Source: Streptomyces sp. Ag109_O5-10
GTDB lineage: Bacteria > Actinomycetota > Actinomycetes > Streptomycetales > Streptomycetaceae
Direction of reading: 5' to 3'
NCBI RefSeq assembly: GCF_900105755.1
Contig: NZ_FNTQ01000001.1
Location: 6,820,001-6,884,000, forward strand
Length of the DNA stretch: 64,000 bases
The notes under the pieces are model-generated. The model was not told the origin of the DNA. It did no database searches and saw nothing but the letters and a program-made list of their open reading frames with translations. Shown in pieces: positions 1-8,515 of the stretch. The translations under genes and the position numbers were made by a program. The first letter of the stretch is position 1; every line of letters begins with the position of its first letter.

Positions 1-674
1 GTGAGGTAGCAGCAGATGAAGCGGCGGTCCCCGACCGTGTGCTGGAGCAGCTTGGAGCGGAAGGTGATGCTGACGTTCGCGAACAGGTCGCCGGGGCCCG
101 TCTGGCCGATGCCGAGCCGGCCGCGGACCGGGGAGCGCGGGCCGTCGGCCGCCACCAGGTAGTCCGCCCGGACGGTGTACATCCGGTCGGAGTCACGGTC
201 GCGGACGTACGCCGTCACTCCTTCGGGGTCCTGTTCGAAGGACTCCATCTCGTGGAAGTAGCGCAGCTCGCCGGTGAGTGACTCGGCCGCCCGGCGGAGC
301 ACCGGTTCGAGGTCGTTCTGGCTGCACAGGCACCAACCCGTAGGGCTGAACCTGGCGAGTCCACCGCCCGGGTCGATCTCCTTGAACAGCCAGTCGCCGG
401 CGTCGCCGACCAGCGTCGGGGTCTGCAGGATGCCGTGGTTGTCGGCGAGGAGGGAGGCCGCGGCCTTGATGTCCGGCTCGATGCCCGCTCTCCGGAACAG
501 CTCCATCGTCCGCACGTTGTTGCCCCGCCCGCGTGGGTGGATCGAGGTACCGGAGTGTCTCTCGACGAGCATGTGGCGGACGCCCAGTCGGCCCAGGAAG
601 AGGGACATGGACAGGCCCACGAGGGAGCCGCCCACCACGAGGACGGGGACCTGGTGATCGGTTTTCTGGTGCAT
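1..674 (-). CDS. whiE-ORFVIII: FAD-dependent polyketide hydroxylase, spore pigment (partial, 3' end outside window)
   Basis: The N-terminal 224 codons of a flavoprotein monooxygenase of the aromatic polyketide hydroxylase family are present; the rest lies beyond base 1. A Rossmann FAD motif (VVGGSLVGLS) is near residues 13-22, and a second FAD/NADPH motif (YLVAADGPRSPVRG) is near residue 190. The ATG at 674 has GGAG eight bases upstream. It is divergent from the pigment operon, exactly like whiE ORFVIII, whose product is thought to hydroxylate the aromatic spore pigment late in its synthesis. The assignment rests on family and position. Confidence 0.93.
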   Translation of the reverse strand, partial: MHQKTDHQVPVLVVGGSLVGLSMSLFLGRLGVRHMLVERHSGTSIHPRGRGNNVRTMELFRRAGIEPDIKAAASLLADNHGILQTPTLVGDAGDWLFKEIDPGGGLARFSPTGWCLCSQNDLEPVLRRAAESLTGELRYFHEMESFEQDPEGVTAYVRDRDSDRMYTVRADYLVAADGPRSPVRGRLGIGQTGPGDLFANVSITFRSKLLQHTVGDRRFICCYL

Positions 675-889
675 CGGGCACTCCAGAGGCGGGTGTTGGT
701 GCGGCAGGTGCGTGTCGCAACGTCCATGCCCCGTCCGGGCCCCCTCGGGAGGGGTTCCGCGGACTCAATCACCCACCTGGTTCACGCGAGTCGCGCGCTT
801 CGGAGGACCGGCACAGGATCAAGAAGCGCTGACGCCGCGTCATCGGCGAAGGCGCAGGCCGCTGCCCCAGCGAAGGAGATGTGCGAAGC
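675..889. promoter_or_regulatory. Divergent promoter region of the spore-pigment locus
   Basis: This 215-bp gap separates the divergent hydroxylase gene from the pigment operon and must carry both promoters. It holds a perfect 6-2-6 inverted repeat (CCCCTC-GG-GAGGGG) at 741-754. I cannot pick out -10 or -35 boxes with confidence. In S. coelicolor the equivalent region holds two divergent sporulation-controlled promoters, one dependent on sigma-F. That such control applies here is inference. Confidence 0.6.
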
Positions 890-1960
890 ATGACGACGAT
901 CTCGGAAAAGGTTTCGGCAAAGCCGACCCGAACGACCCGCCCGGTCTCGACACGGGTCTCCCAGTCCGTCTTCGACGGCTCCCGGCTCCGGGTCGTCCTG
1001 CTGGTGGACGTCTACGACGGCGCACAGCAGCAGTTCCTGGAGGCCTACGAGCAGCTGTGCAGCCAGGTCGCCCAGGTGCCGGGCCACGTCAGCGACCAGC
1101 TCTGCCAGTCGATCGAGAACCCCTCCCAGTGGCTGATCACCAGCGAGTGGGAGAGCGCCCCGCCGTTCCTCGCCTGGGTGAACAGCGAGGAGCACGTGGA
1201 GATGGTGAAGCCACTGCACAACTGCGTCCGCGACACCCGCTCGCTCCGCTTCCACGTCGTACGGGAGACCGGCGGCCCGTCGGCGGACGCCGTCCGTGTC
1301 CTGCAGGCCCAGCCGCGGATGGGCGACGGCGTGATCCGCCACGCGCTCACCTTCACGGTCACCCCCGGCAGTGAGGCCAAGGTCGCGAAGATCCTCGCGG
1401 ACTACGCCTCGCCCGAGGCGAAGGTCGACGACTCCACCCGGCTCTGCCGCACCTCCCTGTTCATGCACGGCAACCGGGTCGTGCGGGCCATCGAGGTGCG
1501 CGGCGACCTGATGGCCGCCCTGCGCCACGTCGCCCGGCAGCCCGAGGTCCGGGCCGTCGAGGAGGCCATCAACCCCTACCTGGAGCAGGAGCGCGACCTC
1601 AACGACCAGGAGTCCGCGCGGGTGTTCTTCACCCGGGCCGCGCTGCCGGCCGTCCACCACGTCGCCGCCGAGGAACTGGCCGAGGGCGAGCGGCACGCGC
1701 TGTACTACCCGGCACGCCCGGGCTGCGGGATGCGGCTCGCGGAGCTGCTCGCGCAGCAGGACGAGGCCGCGGCCGAGGACCCGGCGAGCCCGGTGCTGCA
1801 CAGCACGGTCTTCCAGCGCGACGACGTGGTCGTCCGCCTGCTCGAGCAGCGGCCCGGCACACCCGTGGACGTCACCCCGGCCCACGCGCTGACCGCCCTG
1901 CTGGACGGCGACGCGGTGCGCATGAAGCTCCTCACCGACCGCCGCTCCCCGGACGCCTGA
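890..1960 (+). CDS. whiE-ORFI: SchA/CurD-like spore-pigment protein (WhiE ORFI type)
   Basis: This 356-residue protein matches the SchA/CurD/WhiE-ORFI family found only in spore-pigment type polyketide clusters. The N-terminal ~100 residues look like an antibiotic-biosynthesis-monooxygenase (ABM) ferredoxin-like fold, followed by the SchA/CurD region. Its biochemical role is unproven; it may be involved in retaining or tailoring the pigment. The start at 890 is chosen because AAGGAG lies at 873-878; an in-frame GTG at 881 is too close to that ribosome site. It is the first gene of the +strand operon, followed 46 bp later by the cupin gene. Confidence 0.92.
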   Translation: MTTISEKVSAKPTRTTRPVSTRVSQSVFDGSRLRVVLLVDVYDGAQQQFLEAYEQLCSQVAQVPGHVSDQLCQSIENPSQWLITSEWESAPPFLAWVNSEEHVEMVKPLHNCVRDTRSLRFHVVRETGGPSADAVRVLQAQPRMGDGVIRHALTFTVTPGSEAKVAKILADYASPEAKVDDSTRLCRTSLFMHGNRVVRAIEVRGDLMAALRHVARQPEVRAVEEAINPYLEQERDLNDQESARVFFTRAALPAVHHVAAEELAEGERHALYYPARPGCGMRLAELLAQQDEAAAEDPASPVLHSTVFQRDDVVVRLLEQRPGTPVDVTPAHALTALLDGDAVRMKLLTDRRSPDA

Positions 1961-2006
1961 CGCCTGACCCTTCCCTGTTGCATCACCCCCACGGAGGAAC
2001 GCAGAC

Positions 2007-2420
2007 ATGCAGCCCATTCCCAAGATCGTGGACCTCGGCGAGATCGAGCCAAACACCCGGCGCGGCGGCGATCTGCGCGCCATGCTCACCCCGGCCACGG
2101 TGGGTTCCACCAGCGGTTTCATGGGTGTGGCCATCGTGCAGCCGGGCGACCGCATCGCCGAGCACTACCACCCGTACTCCGAGGAGTTCGTGTACGTCGT
2201 CTGCGGCGAGATGGAGGTCGACCTGGACGGCGAAGCGCACCCGCTGCGGCCCGAGCAGGGGCTGATGATCCCCATCAACATGAAGCACCGCTTCCGCAAC
2301 GTGGGGGACGTCGAGGCCCGGATCGTCTTCCACCTCGGCCCGCTGGCCCCGCGCCCGGCCCTGGGCCACGTCGACACCGAGGAGACGGAAGCCGTCGCCG
2401 TGGGGCAGGTCCGGTCGTGA
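2007..2420 (+). CDS. whiE-ORFII: Cupin-fold polyketide synthesis protein (WhiE ORFII type)
   Basis: A 137-residue single-domain cupin. Metal-ligand-like residues are visible in motif 1 (EHYHPYSEEFVYVVCGE, residues 52-68) and motif 2 (PINMKHRFRN, near 92). Cupins at this position of aromatic polyketide clusters are thought to act as monooxygenase or cyclase accessories; the function in spore-pigment synthesis is not settled. A GGAGG ribosome site precedes the ATG. The 3' end overlaps the GTG of the KS-alpha gene by 4 bp (GTGA), suggesting translational coupling. Confidence 0.92.
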   Translation: MQPIPKIVDLGEIEPNTRRGGDLRAMLTPATVGSTSGFMGVAIVQPGDRIAEHYHPYSEEFVYVVCGEMEVDLDGEAHPLRPEQGLMIPINMKHRFRNVGDVEARIVFHLGPLAPRPALGHVDTEETEAVAVGQVRS

Positions 2421-3685
2421 CCCGGCGCGTGGCGGTTACGGGCATAGGCATCGTCGCTCCGGGGGGTGTGGGCGTACCGGCGTTCTGGGATCTGCTCGCC
2501 TCGGGCCGGACCGCGACGCGCGGCATCACCTTCTTCGACCCCTCGGGCCTCAGGTCGCGGATCGCCGCCGAGTGCGACTTCGACCCGGCGGCACACGGCC
2601 TGGACGCCGGGGAGATCGAGCGGGCGGACCGGTACATACAGTTCGCCCTGGTCGCCGGCGACGAGGCGGTCCGGGACTCGGGTCTCGACCTCGGCCGGGA
2701 AGACCCCTGGCGGATCGGGGTCTCCCTGGGGACGGCGGTCGGTGGCACCACCCGGCTGGAGCACGACTACGTCCTGGTGAGCGGCGCGGGCCAGCGCTGG
2801 GACGTGGATCACCGGCAGGCGCAGCCCCAGCTGCACCGGGCGTTCTCCCCGAGCACGCTGGCCTCCGCGGTGGCGGAACGATTCGGCGCCCAGGGTCCGG
2901 TGCAGACCGTGTCCACCGGCTGCACCTCGGGCCTGGACGCCGTCGGCTACGCCTTCCACACCGTCCAGGAGGGCCGCGCCGACATCTGCATCGCCGGTGC
3001 CTCGGACTCCCCGATCTCACCCATCACCATGGCCTGCTTCGACGCGATCAAGGCCACCTCCCCGAACAACGACGACCCCGAGCACGCCTCCCGCCCGTTC
3101 GACAACCGCCGTGACGGGTTCGTCATGGGCGAGGGCGGCGCGGTGCTCGTCCTGGAGGAGCTGGAGCACGCCAAGGCCCGCGGCGCGCACATCTACTGCC
3201 AGCTCGACGGCTACGCCACCTTCGGCAACGCCTACCACATGACCGGTCTCACCAGCGAGGGCCTGGAGATGGCACGCGCCATCGAGACCGCCCTGGACCA
3301 CGCCCGCCTCGACCCCACCGCCATCGACTACGTCAACGCGCACGGCTCCGGCACCCGGCAGAACGACCGCCACGAGACCGCCGCCGTGAAGAAGGCGCTC
3401 GGGCAGCACGCGTACAGCACGCCCATGAGCTCCATCAAGTCCATGGTGGGCCACTCGCTCGGCGCGATCGGCGCCATCGAGGTCGTCGCCTGCGTGCTCG
3501 CCCTGGCCCACCAGGTCGTCCCGCCCACCGCCAACTACGAGACCCCCGACCCCGAGTGCGACCTCGACTACGTACCGCGCGTCGCCCGCGAACGGCGCCT
3601 GAACGGCGTCCTGTCCGTGGGCAGCGGGTTCGGCGGCTTCCAGTCCGCGGTGATCCTGACCCGGCAGAGAGGACGGACACGATGA
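2417..3685 (+). CDS. whiE-ORFIII: Type II PKS ketosynthase alpha subunit
   Basis: This 422-residue KS-alpha condenses malonyl units on the ACP, in a heterodimer with the next gene product. The thiolase-fold catalytic residues are all present: Cys169 in the STGCTSGLD motif, His309 in VNAHGSGT, Lys341 and His346 in KSMVGHSLG. It sits third in the pigment operon and overlaps both neighbours by 4 bp, which favours equal production of the KS-alpha/KS-beta pair. By sequence style and gene order it belongs to the spore-pigment clade. Confidence 0.97.
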   Translation: MTRRVAVTGIGIVAPGGVGVPAFWDLLASGRTATRGITFFDPSGLRSRIAAECDFDPAAHGLDAGEIERADRYIQFALVAGDEAVRDSGLDLGREDPWRIGVSLGTAVGGTTRLEHDYVLVSGAGQRWDVDHRQAQPQLHRAFSPSTLASAVAERFGAQGPVQTVSTGCTSGLDAVGYAFHTVQEGRADICIAGASDSPISPITMACFDAIKATSPNNDDPEHASRPFDNRRDGFVMGEGGAVLVLEELEHAKARGAHIYCQLDGYATFGNAYHMTGLTSEGLEMARAIETALDHARLDPTAIDYVNAHGSGTRQNDRHETAAVKKALGQHAYSTPMSSIKSMVGHSLGAIGAIEVVACVLALAHQVVPPTANYETPDPECDLDYVPRVARERRLNGVLSVGSGFGGFQSAVILTRQRGRTR

Positions 3686-4926
3686 GCGAACCCCGGTCTC
3701 GACGGGCGGCCGTCACCGGCATCGGTGTCGTCGCGCCCAACGGAACCAGCACCGAGACCTTCTGGAAGTCGGTCCAGGAGGGACGCAACGTCCTCGACAA
3801 GGTGACCCGCGACGGCTGCGAGCACCTGCCCATGAAGGTGGCCGGGGAAGTCCGCGACTTCGACCCGGCGGCCGCCGTCGAGGAACGCCTCATCGTCCAG
3901 ACCGACCGCTTCACGCACTTCGCGATGGCCGCGGCCGACCTGGCACTCGAGGACGCCCGGCTCGGCCGCGCCGACACCGAAGAATCGCCGTTCGACATCG
4001 GCGTGGTCACCGCGGCCGGCTCCGGCGGCGGCGAGTTCGGCCAGCGCGAGCTCCAGCAGCTCTGGGGCAAGGGCAGCCGGTTCGTCGGCCCCTACCAGTC
4101 CATCGCCTGGTTCTACGCGGCCAGCACCGGCCAGATCTCCATCCGGCGCGGCTTCAAGGGCCCCTGCTCGGTGGTCGCCGCCGACGAGGCCGGCGGCCTG
4201 GACGCCCTCGCCCACGCGGCCCGCGCGGTCCGCCGCGGCACGGACGTCATCGTGGCCGGCTCCACCGAGGCGCCGATAGCTCCCTACTCGGTGGTCTGCC
4301 AGCTCGGCTACGAGGAACTCAGCCGGGAGACCGACCCCACCCGCGCCTACCGCCCGTTCACCGAGCAGGCCTGCGGGTTCGTGCCGGCCGAGGGCGGCGC
4401 CATGCTCGTCGTGGAGGACACCGGCTCGGCCCGCCGGCGCGGACTGCCGGTCCGGGCCACCCTCGACGGCCACGCGTCGACCTTCACCGGCGCCTCCCGC
4501 TGGGCCGAGTCCCGGGCCGGGCTCGCCCAGGCCATCCGCGGGGCGCTCGCCGAGGCCGGCTGCGCTCCCGAGGAGGTCGACGTGGTCTTCGCCGACGCCC
4601 TGGGCGTCCCGGAGGCCGACCGGGCGGAGGCGCTGGCCATCACCGACGCGCTCGGCGCGCACGGCAGGCGGGTGCCGGTCACCGCGCCCAAGACCGGGAT
4701 CGGCCGGGGCTACTGCGCGGCCCCGGTCCTGGACACCGCCGCCGCGGTGCTCGCCATGGAACACGGTCTGATCCCGCCGACCCCGGGTGTCCACGACATC
4801 TGCCACGACCTCGACCTCGTGACCGGCAGCGCGCGTGCCGCGCGGCCACGCACGGCACTGGTGCTCAGCCGGGGCCTCATGGGGTCGAACTCGGCGCTCG
4901 TGCTGCGCCACGGCGCGGCCGAGTGA
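3682..4926 (+). CDS. whiE-ORFIV: Type II PKS chain length factor (KS-beta)
   Basis: This 414-residue paralogue of the preceding ketosynthase sets polyketide chain length. The ATG at 3682 overlaps the KS-alpha stop (ATGA); the reading frame is open further upstream, but that stretch is KS-alpha coding sequence. The active-site Cys is replaced: aligning AADEAGGLDAL with STGCTSGLDAV puts Glu169 where KS-alpha has Cys169. Most antibiotic-cluster chain length factors have Gln there. The KS His/Lys motifs are also degenerate, as expected for a non-condensing subunit. Confidence 0.96.
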   Translation: MSEPRSRRAAVTGIGVVAPNGTSTETFWKSVQEGRNVLDKVTRDGCEHLPMKVAGEVRDFDPAAAVEERLIVQTDRFTHFAMAAADLALEDARLGRADTEESPFDIGVVTAAGSGGGEFGQRELQQLWGKGSRFVGPYQSIAWFYAASTGQISIRRGFKGPCSVVAADEAGGLDALAHAARAVRRGTDVIVAGSTEAPIAPYSVVCQLGYEELSRETDPTRAYRPFTEQACGFVPAEGGAMLVVEDTGSARRRGLPVRATLDGHASTFTGASRWAESRAGLAQAIRGALAEAGCAPEEVDVVFADALGVPEADRAEALAITDALGAHGRRVPVTAPKTGIGRGYCAAPVLDTAAAVLAMEHGLIPPTPGVHDICHDLDLVTGSARAARPRTALVLSRGLMGSNSALVLRHGAAE

Positions 4927-4970
4927 GTCGAACACACCAGCTGCCCAGCAGCGAAGCAGAAGGAGTTGCT

Positions 4971-5222
4971 ATGAGCATCACCGTGGACGAACTGTCCGAA
5001 CTCATGAAGAAGGCCGCCGGCGTCACCGTCTCCCCGGCCGATCTCCAGGACCGGGCCGACAGCGGCTTCGACGTCCTCGGCGTCGACTCGCTGGGCCTGC
5101 TCGGCATCGTCGGCGAGCTGGAGAACCGGCACGGCGTGCCCATGCCGGTGGACGCCGAGCGGTGCAAGACGCCGCGCCAGTTCCTCGACCTCGTCAACAG
5201 CGCCATGCCCGCGGGAGCCTGA
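4971..5222 (+). CDS. whiE-ORFV: Acyl carrier protein, spore pigment
   Basis: An 83-residue type II ACP. Ser40 in the GVDSLGLLG motif is the phosphopantetheine attachment site. The ATG at 4971 has AGGAG at 4961-4965; a GTG at 4923 that overlaps the chain-length-factor stop is also in frame but would add 16 atypical residues. The stop codon is one base from the start of the aromatase gene. It carries the growing poly-beta-ketone chain between the KS/CLF pair and the cyclases. Confidence 0.96.
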   Translation: MSITVDELSELMKKAAGVTVSPADLQDRADSGFDVLGVDSLGLLGIVGELENRHGVPMPVDAERCKTPRQFLDLVNSAMPAGA

Positions 5223-5223
5223 C

Positions 5224-5703
5224 ATGACCGGACACACCCAGAACGAGATCACCATCGCCGCGCCCGTCGACCTGGTCTGGGACATGACCAACGACGTGGC
5301 CAACTGGCCCCAGCTGTTCAGCGAGTACGCCAGCGCCGAGATCCTCGAGGACGACGGGAAGAAGGTCACCTTCCGGCTGACCATGCACCCCGACGAGAAC
5401 GGCAAGGTGTGGAGCTGGGTCTCCGAGCGCTCGGCGGACCGCCGCAACCTCCGCGTCAAGGCCCGCCGGGTCGAGACCGGCCCGTTCGCGCACATGGACA
5501 TCCTCTGGCAGTACGAGGAGGTGCCCGCCGGTACCCGGATGGTCTGGACCCAGGACTTCGCGATGAAGCCGGACGCCCCCGTCGACGACGACTGGATGAC
5601 CGACAACATCAACAAGAACTCCAAGATCCAGATGGCCCTGATCCGGGACAAGATCGAGAAGGCCGCCACCGGCCGGCGCCCCGACCCGGCCCTCGCCGAC
5701 TGA
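5224..5703 (+). CDS. whiE-ORFVI: Aromatase/cyclase, SRPBCC fold (WhiE ORFVI type)
   Basis: A 159-residue single-domain START/SRPBCC protein like the N-terminal domain of TcmN and WhiE ORFVI, which direct first-ring cyclisation and aromatisation of the nascent polyketide. Family features include the start HTQNEITIAAPVDLVWDMTND, the central WSWVSERSAD stretch and the C-terminal helix NKNSKIQMALIRDKIEKA that caps the cavity. It begins one base after the ACP stop, so it is almost certainly co-translated. Confidence 0.95.
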   Translation: MTGHTQNEITIAAPVDLVWDMTNDVANWPQLFSEYASAEILEDDGKKVTFRLTMHPDENGKVWSWVSERSADRRNLRVKARRVETGPFAHMDILWQYEEVPAGTRMVWTQDFAMKPDAPVDDDWMTDNINKNSKIQMALIRDKIEKAATGRRPDPALAD

Positions 5704-5737
5704 GCCGGCCGCCAGGAAGACAGGAACGGAGAGACAC

Positions 5738-6070
5738 GTGCACCAGGCCCTGATCGTCGCCCGTATGGCACCGGGCTCCGCGCCCGACATCGCGAAGGTG
5801 TTCGCGGAGTCCGACCGGGGGGAGCTGCCGCACCTCGTCGGGGTCACCCGGCGCAGCCTCTTCCAGTTCGGCGATGTGTACATGCACCTCGTCGAGTCCG
5901 AGCGCGAGCCGGGACCGGCCATCGCGAAGGTCACCTCGCACCCCGAGTTCAGGGACATCAGCGAGCGTCTCACGGCGTACGTCAGCGCGTACGACCCGGA
6001 GACCTGGCGTTCCCCGAAGGACGCGATGGCCCAGCGCTTCTACCTCTGGGAGCGCGACGGCGGCGCATGA
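5738..6070 (+). CDS. whiE-ORFVII: TcmI-family polyketide cyclase (WhiE ORFVII type)
   Basis: A 110-residue protein of the TcmI cyclase family, a dimeric ferredoxin-like fold acting in later ring closure. The sequence starts at GTG 5738 after a GGAGAG ribosome site and shows the TcmI-like opening HQALIVARMAPG and the closing MAQRFYLWE segment. It is the last gene of the canonical seven-gene whiE operon, followed 26 bp later by a strong terminator hairpin. Confidence 0.94.
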   Translation: MHQALIVARMAPGSAPDIAKVFAESDRGELPHLVGVTRRSLFQFGDVYMHLVESEREPGPAIAKVTSHPEFRDISERLTAYVSAYDPETWRSPKDAMAQRFYLWERDGGA

Positions 6071-6095
6071 CCCCGCGTGCCGCCGTACGCCAACG

Positions 6096-6128
6096 GTGCC
6101 GGACCCGCACACGACGCGGGCCCGGCAC
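6096..6128. terminator. Bidirectional terminator between pigment operon and methyltransferase gene
   Basis: Two 13-base arms starting GTGCCGG and ending CCGGCAC form a hairpin with one mismatch and a 7-base loop. It lies in the 81-bp gap between two convergent genes. There is no U-tract, as is usual in Streptomyces. Confidence 0.8.
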
Positions 6129-6151
6129 CGGCGCGTTCAGGGCGGCCCGGC

Positions 6152-7216
6152 TCAGGCGGGCACCGTGCAGTCGAAGGCGTGCAGGTACGGGTTGACCGGC
6201 CGGATGTCGTTGACGCTCAGGCCCGCGTCGCCCAGCCGGCGCACCATGGAGTCGGTGGTGTGCTTGGCCCCGCCGACGTTCAGGAGCAGCAGCAGGTCCA
6301 TCGCGGTGCTGAACCGCATCGACGGGGTGTCGTCGACCAGGTTCTCGATCACCACGACCCGGGCCCCGGGCCCGCCCGCCGCGACCACGTTGGCGAGCAG
6401 CCGCGCGGTGGACTCGTCGTCCCACTCCAGGATGTTCTTGATGATGTAGACGTCCGCGTCGACCGGCACGGCCTCCCGGATGTCACCGGGCACCACCCGC
6501 GCCCGGTCCGCGAGGTCACCGCCCTCGCGCAGCCGGGGCAGCGCCTTCTCCACCACCTTGGGCAGGTCCAGCAGATAGCCCTTCATGGCCGGGTACTTGT
6601 CCAGCAGGCTGGCCACCACGTGCCCCTGCCCGCCGCCGAGGTCCGCGACCGAGCGGCTGCCGGAGAGGTCGAGCAGGGCGGCGACCTCGCGGGCCGACTG
6701 CTCGCTGGAGGTGGTCATCGCCCGGTTGAAGACGTCCGCCGACTCCGGCGCGTCCTCGTTCAGGTAGACGAAGAACTCCTTGCCGTAGAGGTCCTCGACG
6801 ACGTTGCGGCCGGTGCGCACCGCCTCGTCGAGCTTCGGCCAGGCGTCCCAGGTCCACGGCTCGGTGCACCACATGGCGATGTAGCGCAGGCTGTGCGGGT
6901 CGTCCTCGCGCAGCAGCCGGGAGGTATCGGTGTGGGCGAACGTCCCGTCCGGCCGCTCGGCGAAGACGCCGTAGCAGGACAGGGCGCGCAGCAGCCGGCG
7001 CAGCGGCTTCGGGTCCGTCTTCACCGCGGAGGCCAGGCTCTCCACGGTCATGGGGGCGTCCCCGAGCGCGTCGGCGACGCGCAGCCGGGCGGCCGCGCGG
7101 ACGGCGGCGGCACAGGCCGCCCCGAACACGAGCTCGCGCAGCCGCATCGACGGCGGCGGAGCGTCCTCCGCCGGCCCCTTGGCCGGCGTCGAGAGGTCGC
7201 GTGCTGGTGCGGTCAT
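6152..7216 (-). CDS. SAM-dependent methyltransferase-fold protein (aromatic polyketide O-methyltransferase family)
   Basis: A 354-residue protein with an N-terminal winged-helix dimerisation domain (about 25-110) and a class I SAM domain with ADLGGGQGHV at 191-200. The family includes TcmN C-terminal/TcmO-type and DnrK/RdmB-type enzymes acting on aromatic polyketides. The usual HDWDDE catalytic-base segment reads ILEWDDE, so the conserved His appears replaced by Leu. It converges on the whiE operon and lies 44 bp downstream of the beta-helix gene on the same strand. Pigment O-methylation is the likeliest role, but the missing His leaves a non-methylating, RdmB-like reaction possible. Confidence 0.85.
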   Translation of the reverse strand: MTAPARDLSTPAKGPAEDAPPPSMRLRELVFGAACAAAVRAAARLRVADALGDAPMTVESLASAVKTDPKPLRRLLRALSCYGVFAERPDGTFAHTDTSRLLREDDPHSLRYIAMWCTEPWTWDAWPKLDEAVRTGRNVVEDLYGKEFFVYLNEDAPESADVFNRAMTTSSEQSAREVAALLDLSGSRSVADLGGGQGHVVASLLDKYPAMKGYLLDLPKVVEKALPRLREGGDLADRARVVPGDIREAVPVDADVYIIKNILEWDDESTARLLANVVAAGGPGARVVVIENLVDDTPSMRFSTAMDLLLLLNVGGAKHTTDSMVRRLGDAGLSVNDIRPVNPYLHAFDCTVPA

Positions 7217-7260
7217 GTGCCGCCTTCCTTCCGTGTGGGGGGTGTCGTACGGCCGTCAGG

Positions 7261-8361
7261 TCAGCACAGACCCGCGGGCTTGGACTTCTTGCAGGAGTTG
7301 TCCTTGAAGGCGTTGCCGTGCTTGCTCGCCTCCTGGTTGACCAGGTCGGCGGGGGCGTTGCCGGACAGCTTGTTGCGGGTGATCTGGTTCTTGTCGCTGG
7401 TGACACCCACGAAGCTCTTGAAGACCACGACACCGCCCGACAGCGGCGACTTGCCGGAGTTGCCGGTGACGGTGTTCCCGGTCACCAGGGTGCTCTCGGT
7501 GCCGGTCAGGACGATGCCGGAGCCCTGCAGGAAGGACAGCCGGGCGGTCTTCTTGCAGTACTTGTTGTTCTTCACGACCTGGTTGTCGGCGACGGTCAGC
7601 TTCCCGGCCTTCGGCTTGTTCTCGTCGCCGACGACGAACACGCCCGCGCAGTTCCCGGTGACCGAGTTGTCGGAGACCGTGAGGTTGCGCAGCCGCCGGA
7701 CGGTGACGCCGATCCGGTTCTTCTCCAGGATGTTGTGCTCGACGACGGTGCCGAACGTGTCGGCGGCGCCCTTCTCCGCGGTGACGGAGTTGGCCAGGAA
7801 GATGCCGGCGTCGCCGTTGTCCCGGGCGATGTTGTTCTGGTACATGCTGTGGACCGCGCGCTCCTCGGCGAGGCCCCACTGCCCGTTCTTCACGGCGGCC
7901 ACGCCGTGCACGTGCAGGTTGGACGTGCCCACGGCCATGACGCCGGTCCGGGAGAACCCGGTGACGGTCATGTGGGCGATCGTCACGTCCTCGACGGGCT
8001 GGTTCTTGGCGCCGACCACGCAGATGCCGTTGCCCATCTCGGCGCAGGACTTCACGGCGGTCTTCTTAGTGCCGTTCATGGCCTTCATGGCTTTCTTGGA
8101 CTTCTTGACCGGCTCGAGCACGGTGTCCGGGCCCATGCCGCGCAGGGTGAGGCCGGGCGTGGTCACCTTGACGCTCTCGTGGTAGGTGCCGGCCAGCACC
8201 AGGACAGTGTCGCCGGGCGCGGCGGCGTCGACCGCCTTCTGGATGGACTGGCCCGGGTGCACGGTCAGAACGCCGTGCGAGGAGGTCGCCGGAGCGGCAC
8301 CGAGGAGGGAGCCGCACAGGGCGGCGCTGCACGCGAGGTATGCAATATGGCGTTTTGTCAC
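7261..8361 (-). CDS. Secreted right-handed parallel beta-helix repeat protein
   Basis: A 366-residue protein starting at GTG 8361. A basic N-terminus and a hydrophobic Ala-rich segment (YLACSAALCGSLLGAAPA) form a Sec signal. The mature part opens with the GQSIQKAVDAAAPGDTVLVL segment typical of NosD/pectate-lyase-like solenoids, then repeated N-x-I/V, G-I and N-x-V/S-G-N turns to the end. It has several Cys (SCAEMGNGIC, NCAG, YCKK, NSCKKSKPAGLC), probably disulfides. The frame stays open 58 codons upstream, but that part crosses an intergenic repeat and lacks a signal peptide. It shares a strand with, and lies just upstream of, the methyltransferase gene. The substrate is unknown. Confidence 0.82.
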   Translation of the reverse strand: MTKRHIAYLACSAALCGSLLGAAPATSSHGVLTVHPGQSIQKAVDAAAPGDTVLVLAGTYHESVKVTTPGLTLRGMGPDTVLEPVKKSKKAMKAMNGTKKTAVKSCAEMGNGICVVGAKNQPVEDVTIAHMTVTGFSRTGVMAVGTSNLHVHGVAAVKNGQWGLAEERAVHSMYQNNIARDNGDAGIFLANSVTAEKGAADTFGTVVEHNILEKNRIGVTVRRLRNLTVSDNSVTGNCAGVFVVGDENKPKAGKLTVADNQVVKNNKYCKKTARLSFLQGSGIVLTGTESTLVTGNTVTGNSGKSPLSGGVVVFKSFVGVTSDKNQITRNKLSGNAPADLVNQEASKHGNAFKDNSCKKSKPAGLC

Positions 8362-8423
8362 ACCTGGCAGGTTAGGAGCAGATGACCCGATAAACGGCTG
8401 GTTGCTCCGTTCGGCGGCGAGTC

Positions 8424-8457
8424 GCCCTTTCAAGGGCGCGAGGAACTGCGCGAGCAA
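8424..8457. repeat. Dispersed intergenic repeat, family A
   Basis: An imperfect palindrome (GCCCTTT..AAGGGC followed by GCGAGGAACTGCGCGAGCAA). It lies downstream of the DUF4191 gene and upstream of the beta-helix gene. It is one of at least eleven related copies in the window and probably acts as a 3'-end hairpin. Confidence 0.75.
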
Positions 8458-8515
8458 CGACAAAGGCGCGGCAGTCGCACACGCAACCACCGCGCCCCGA
8501 GCTCGTGGGCGAGCT

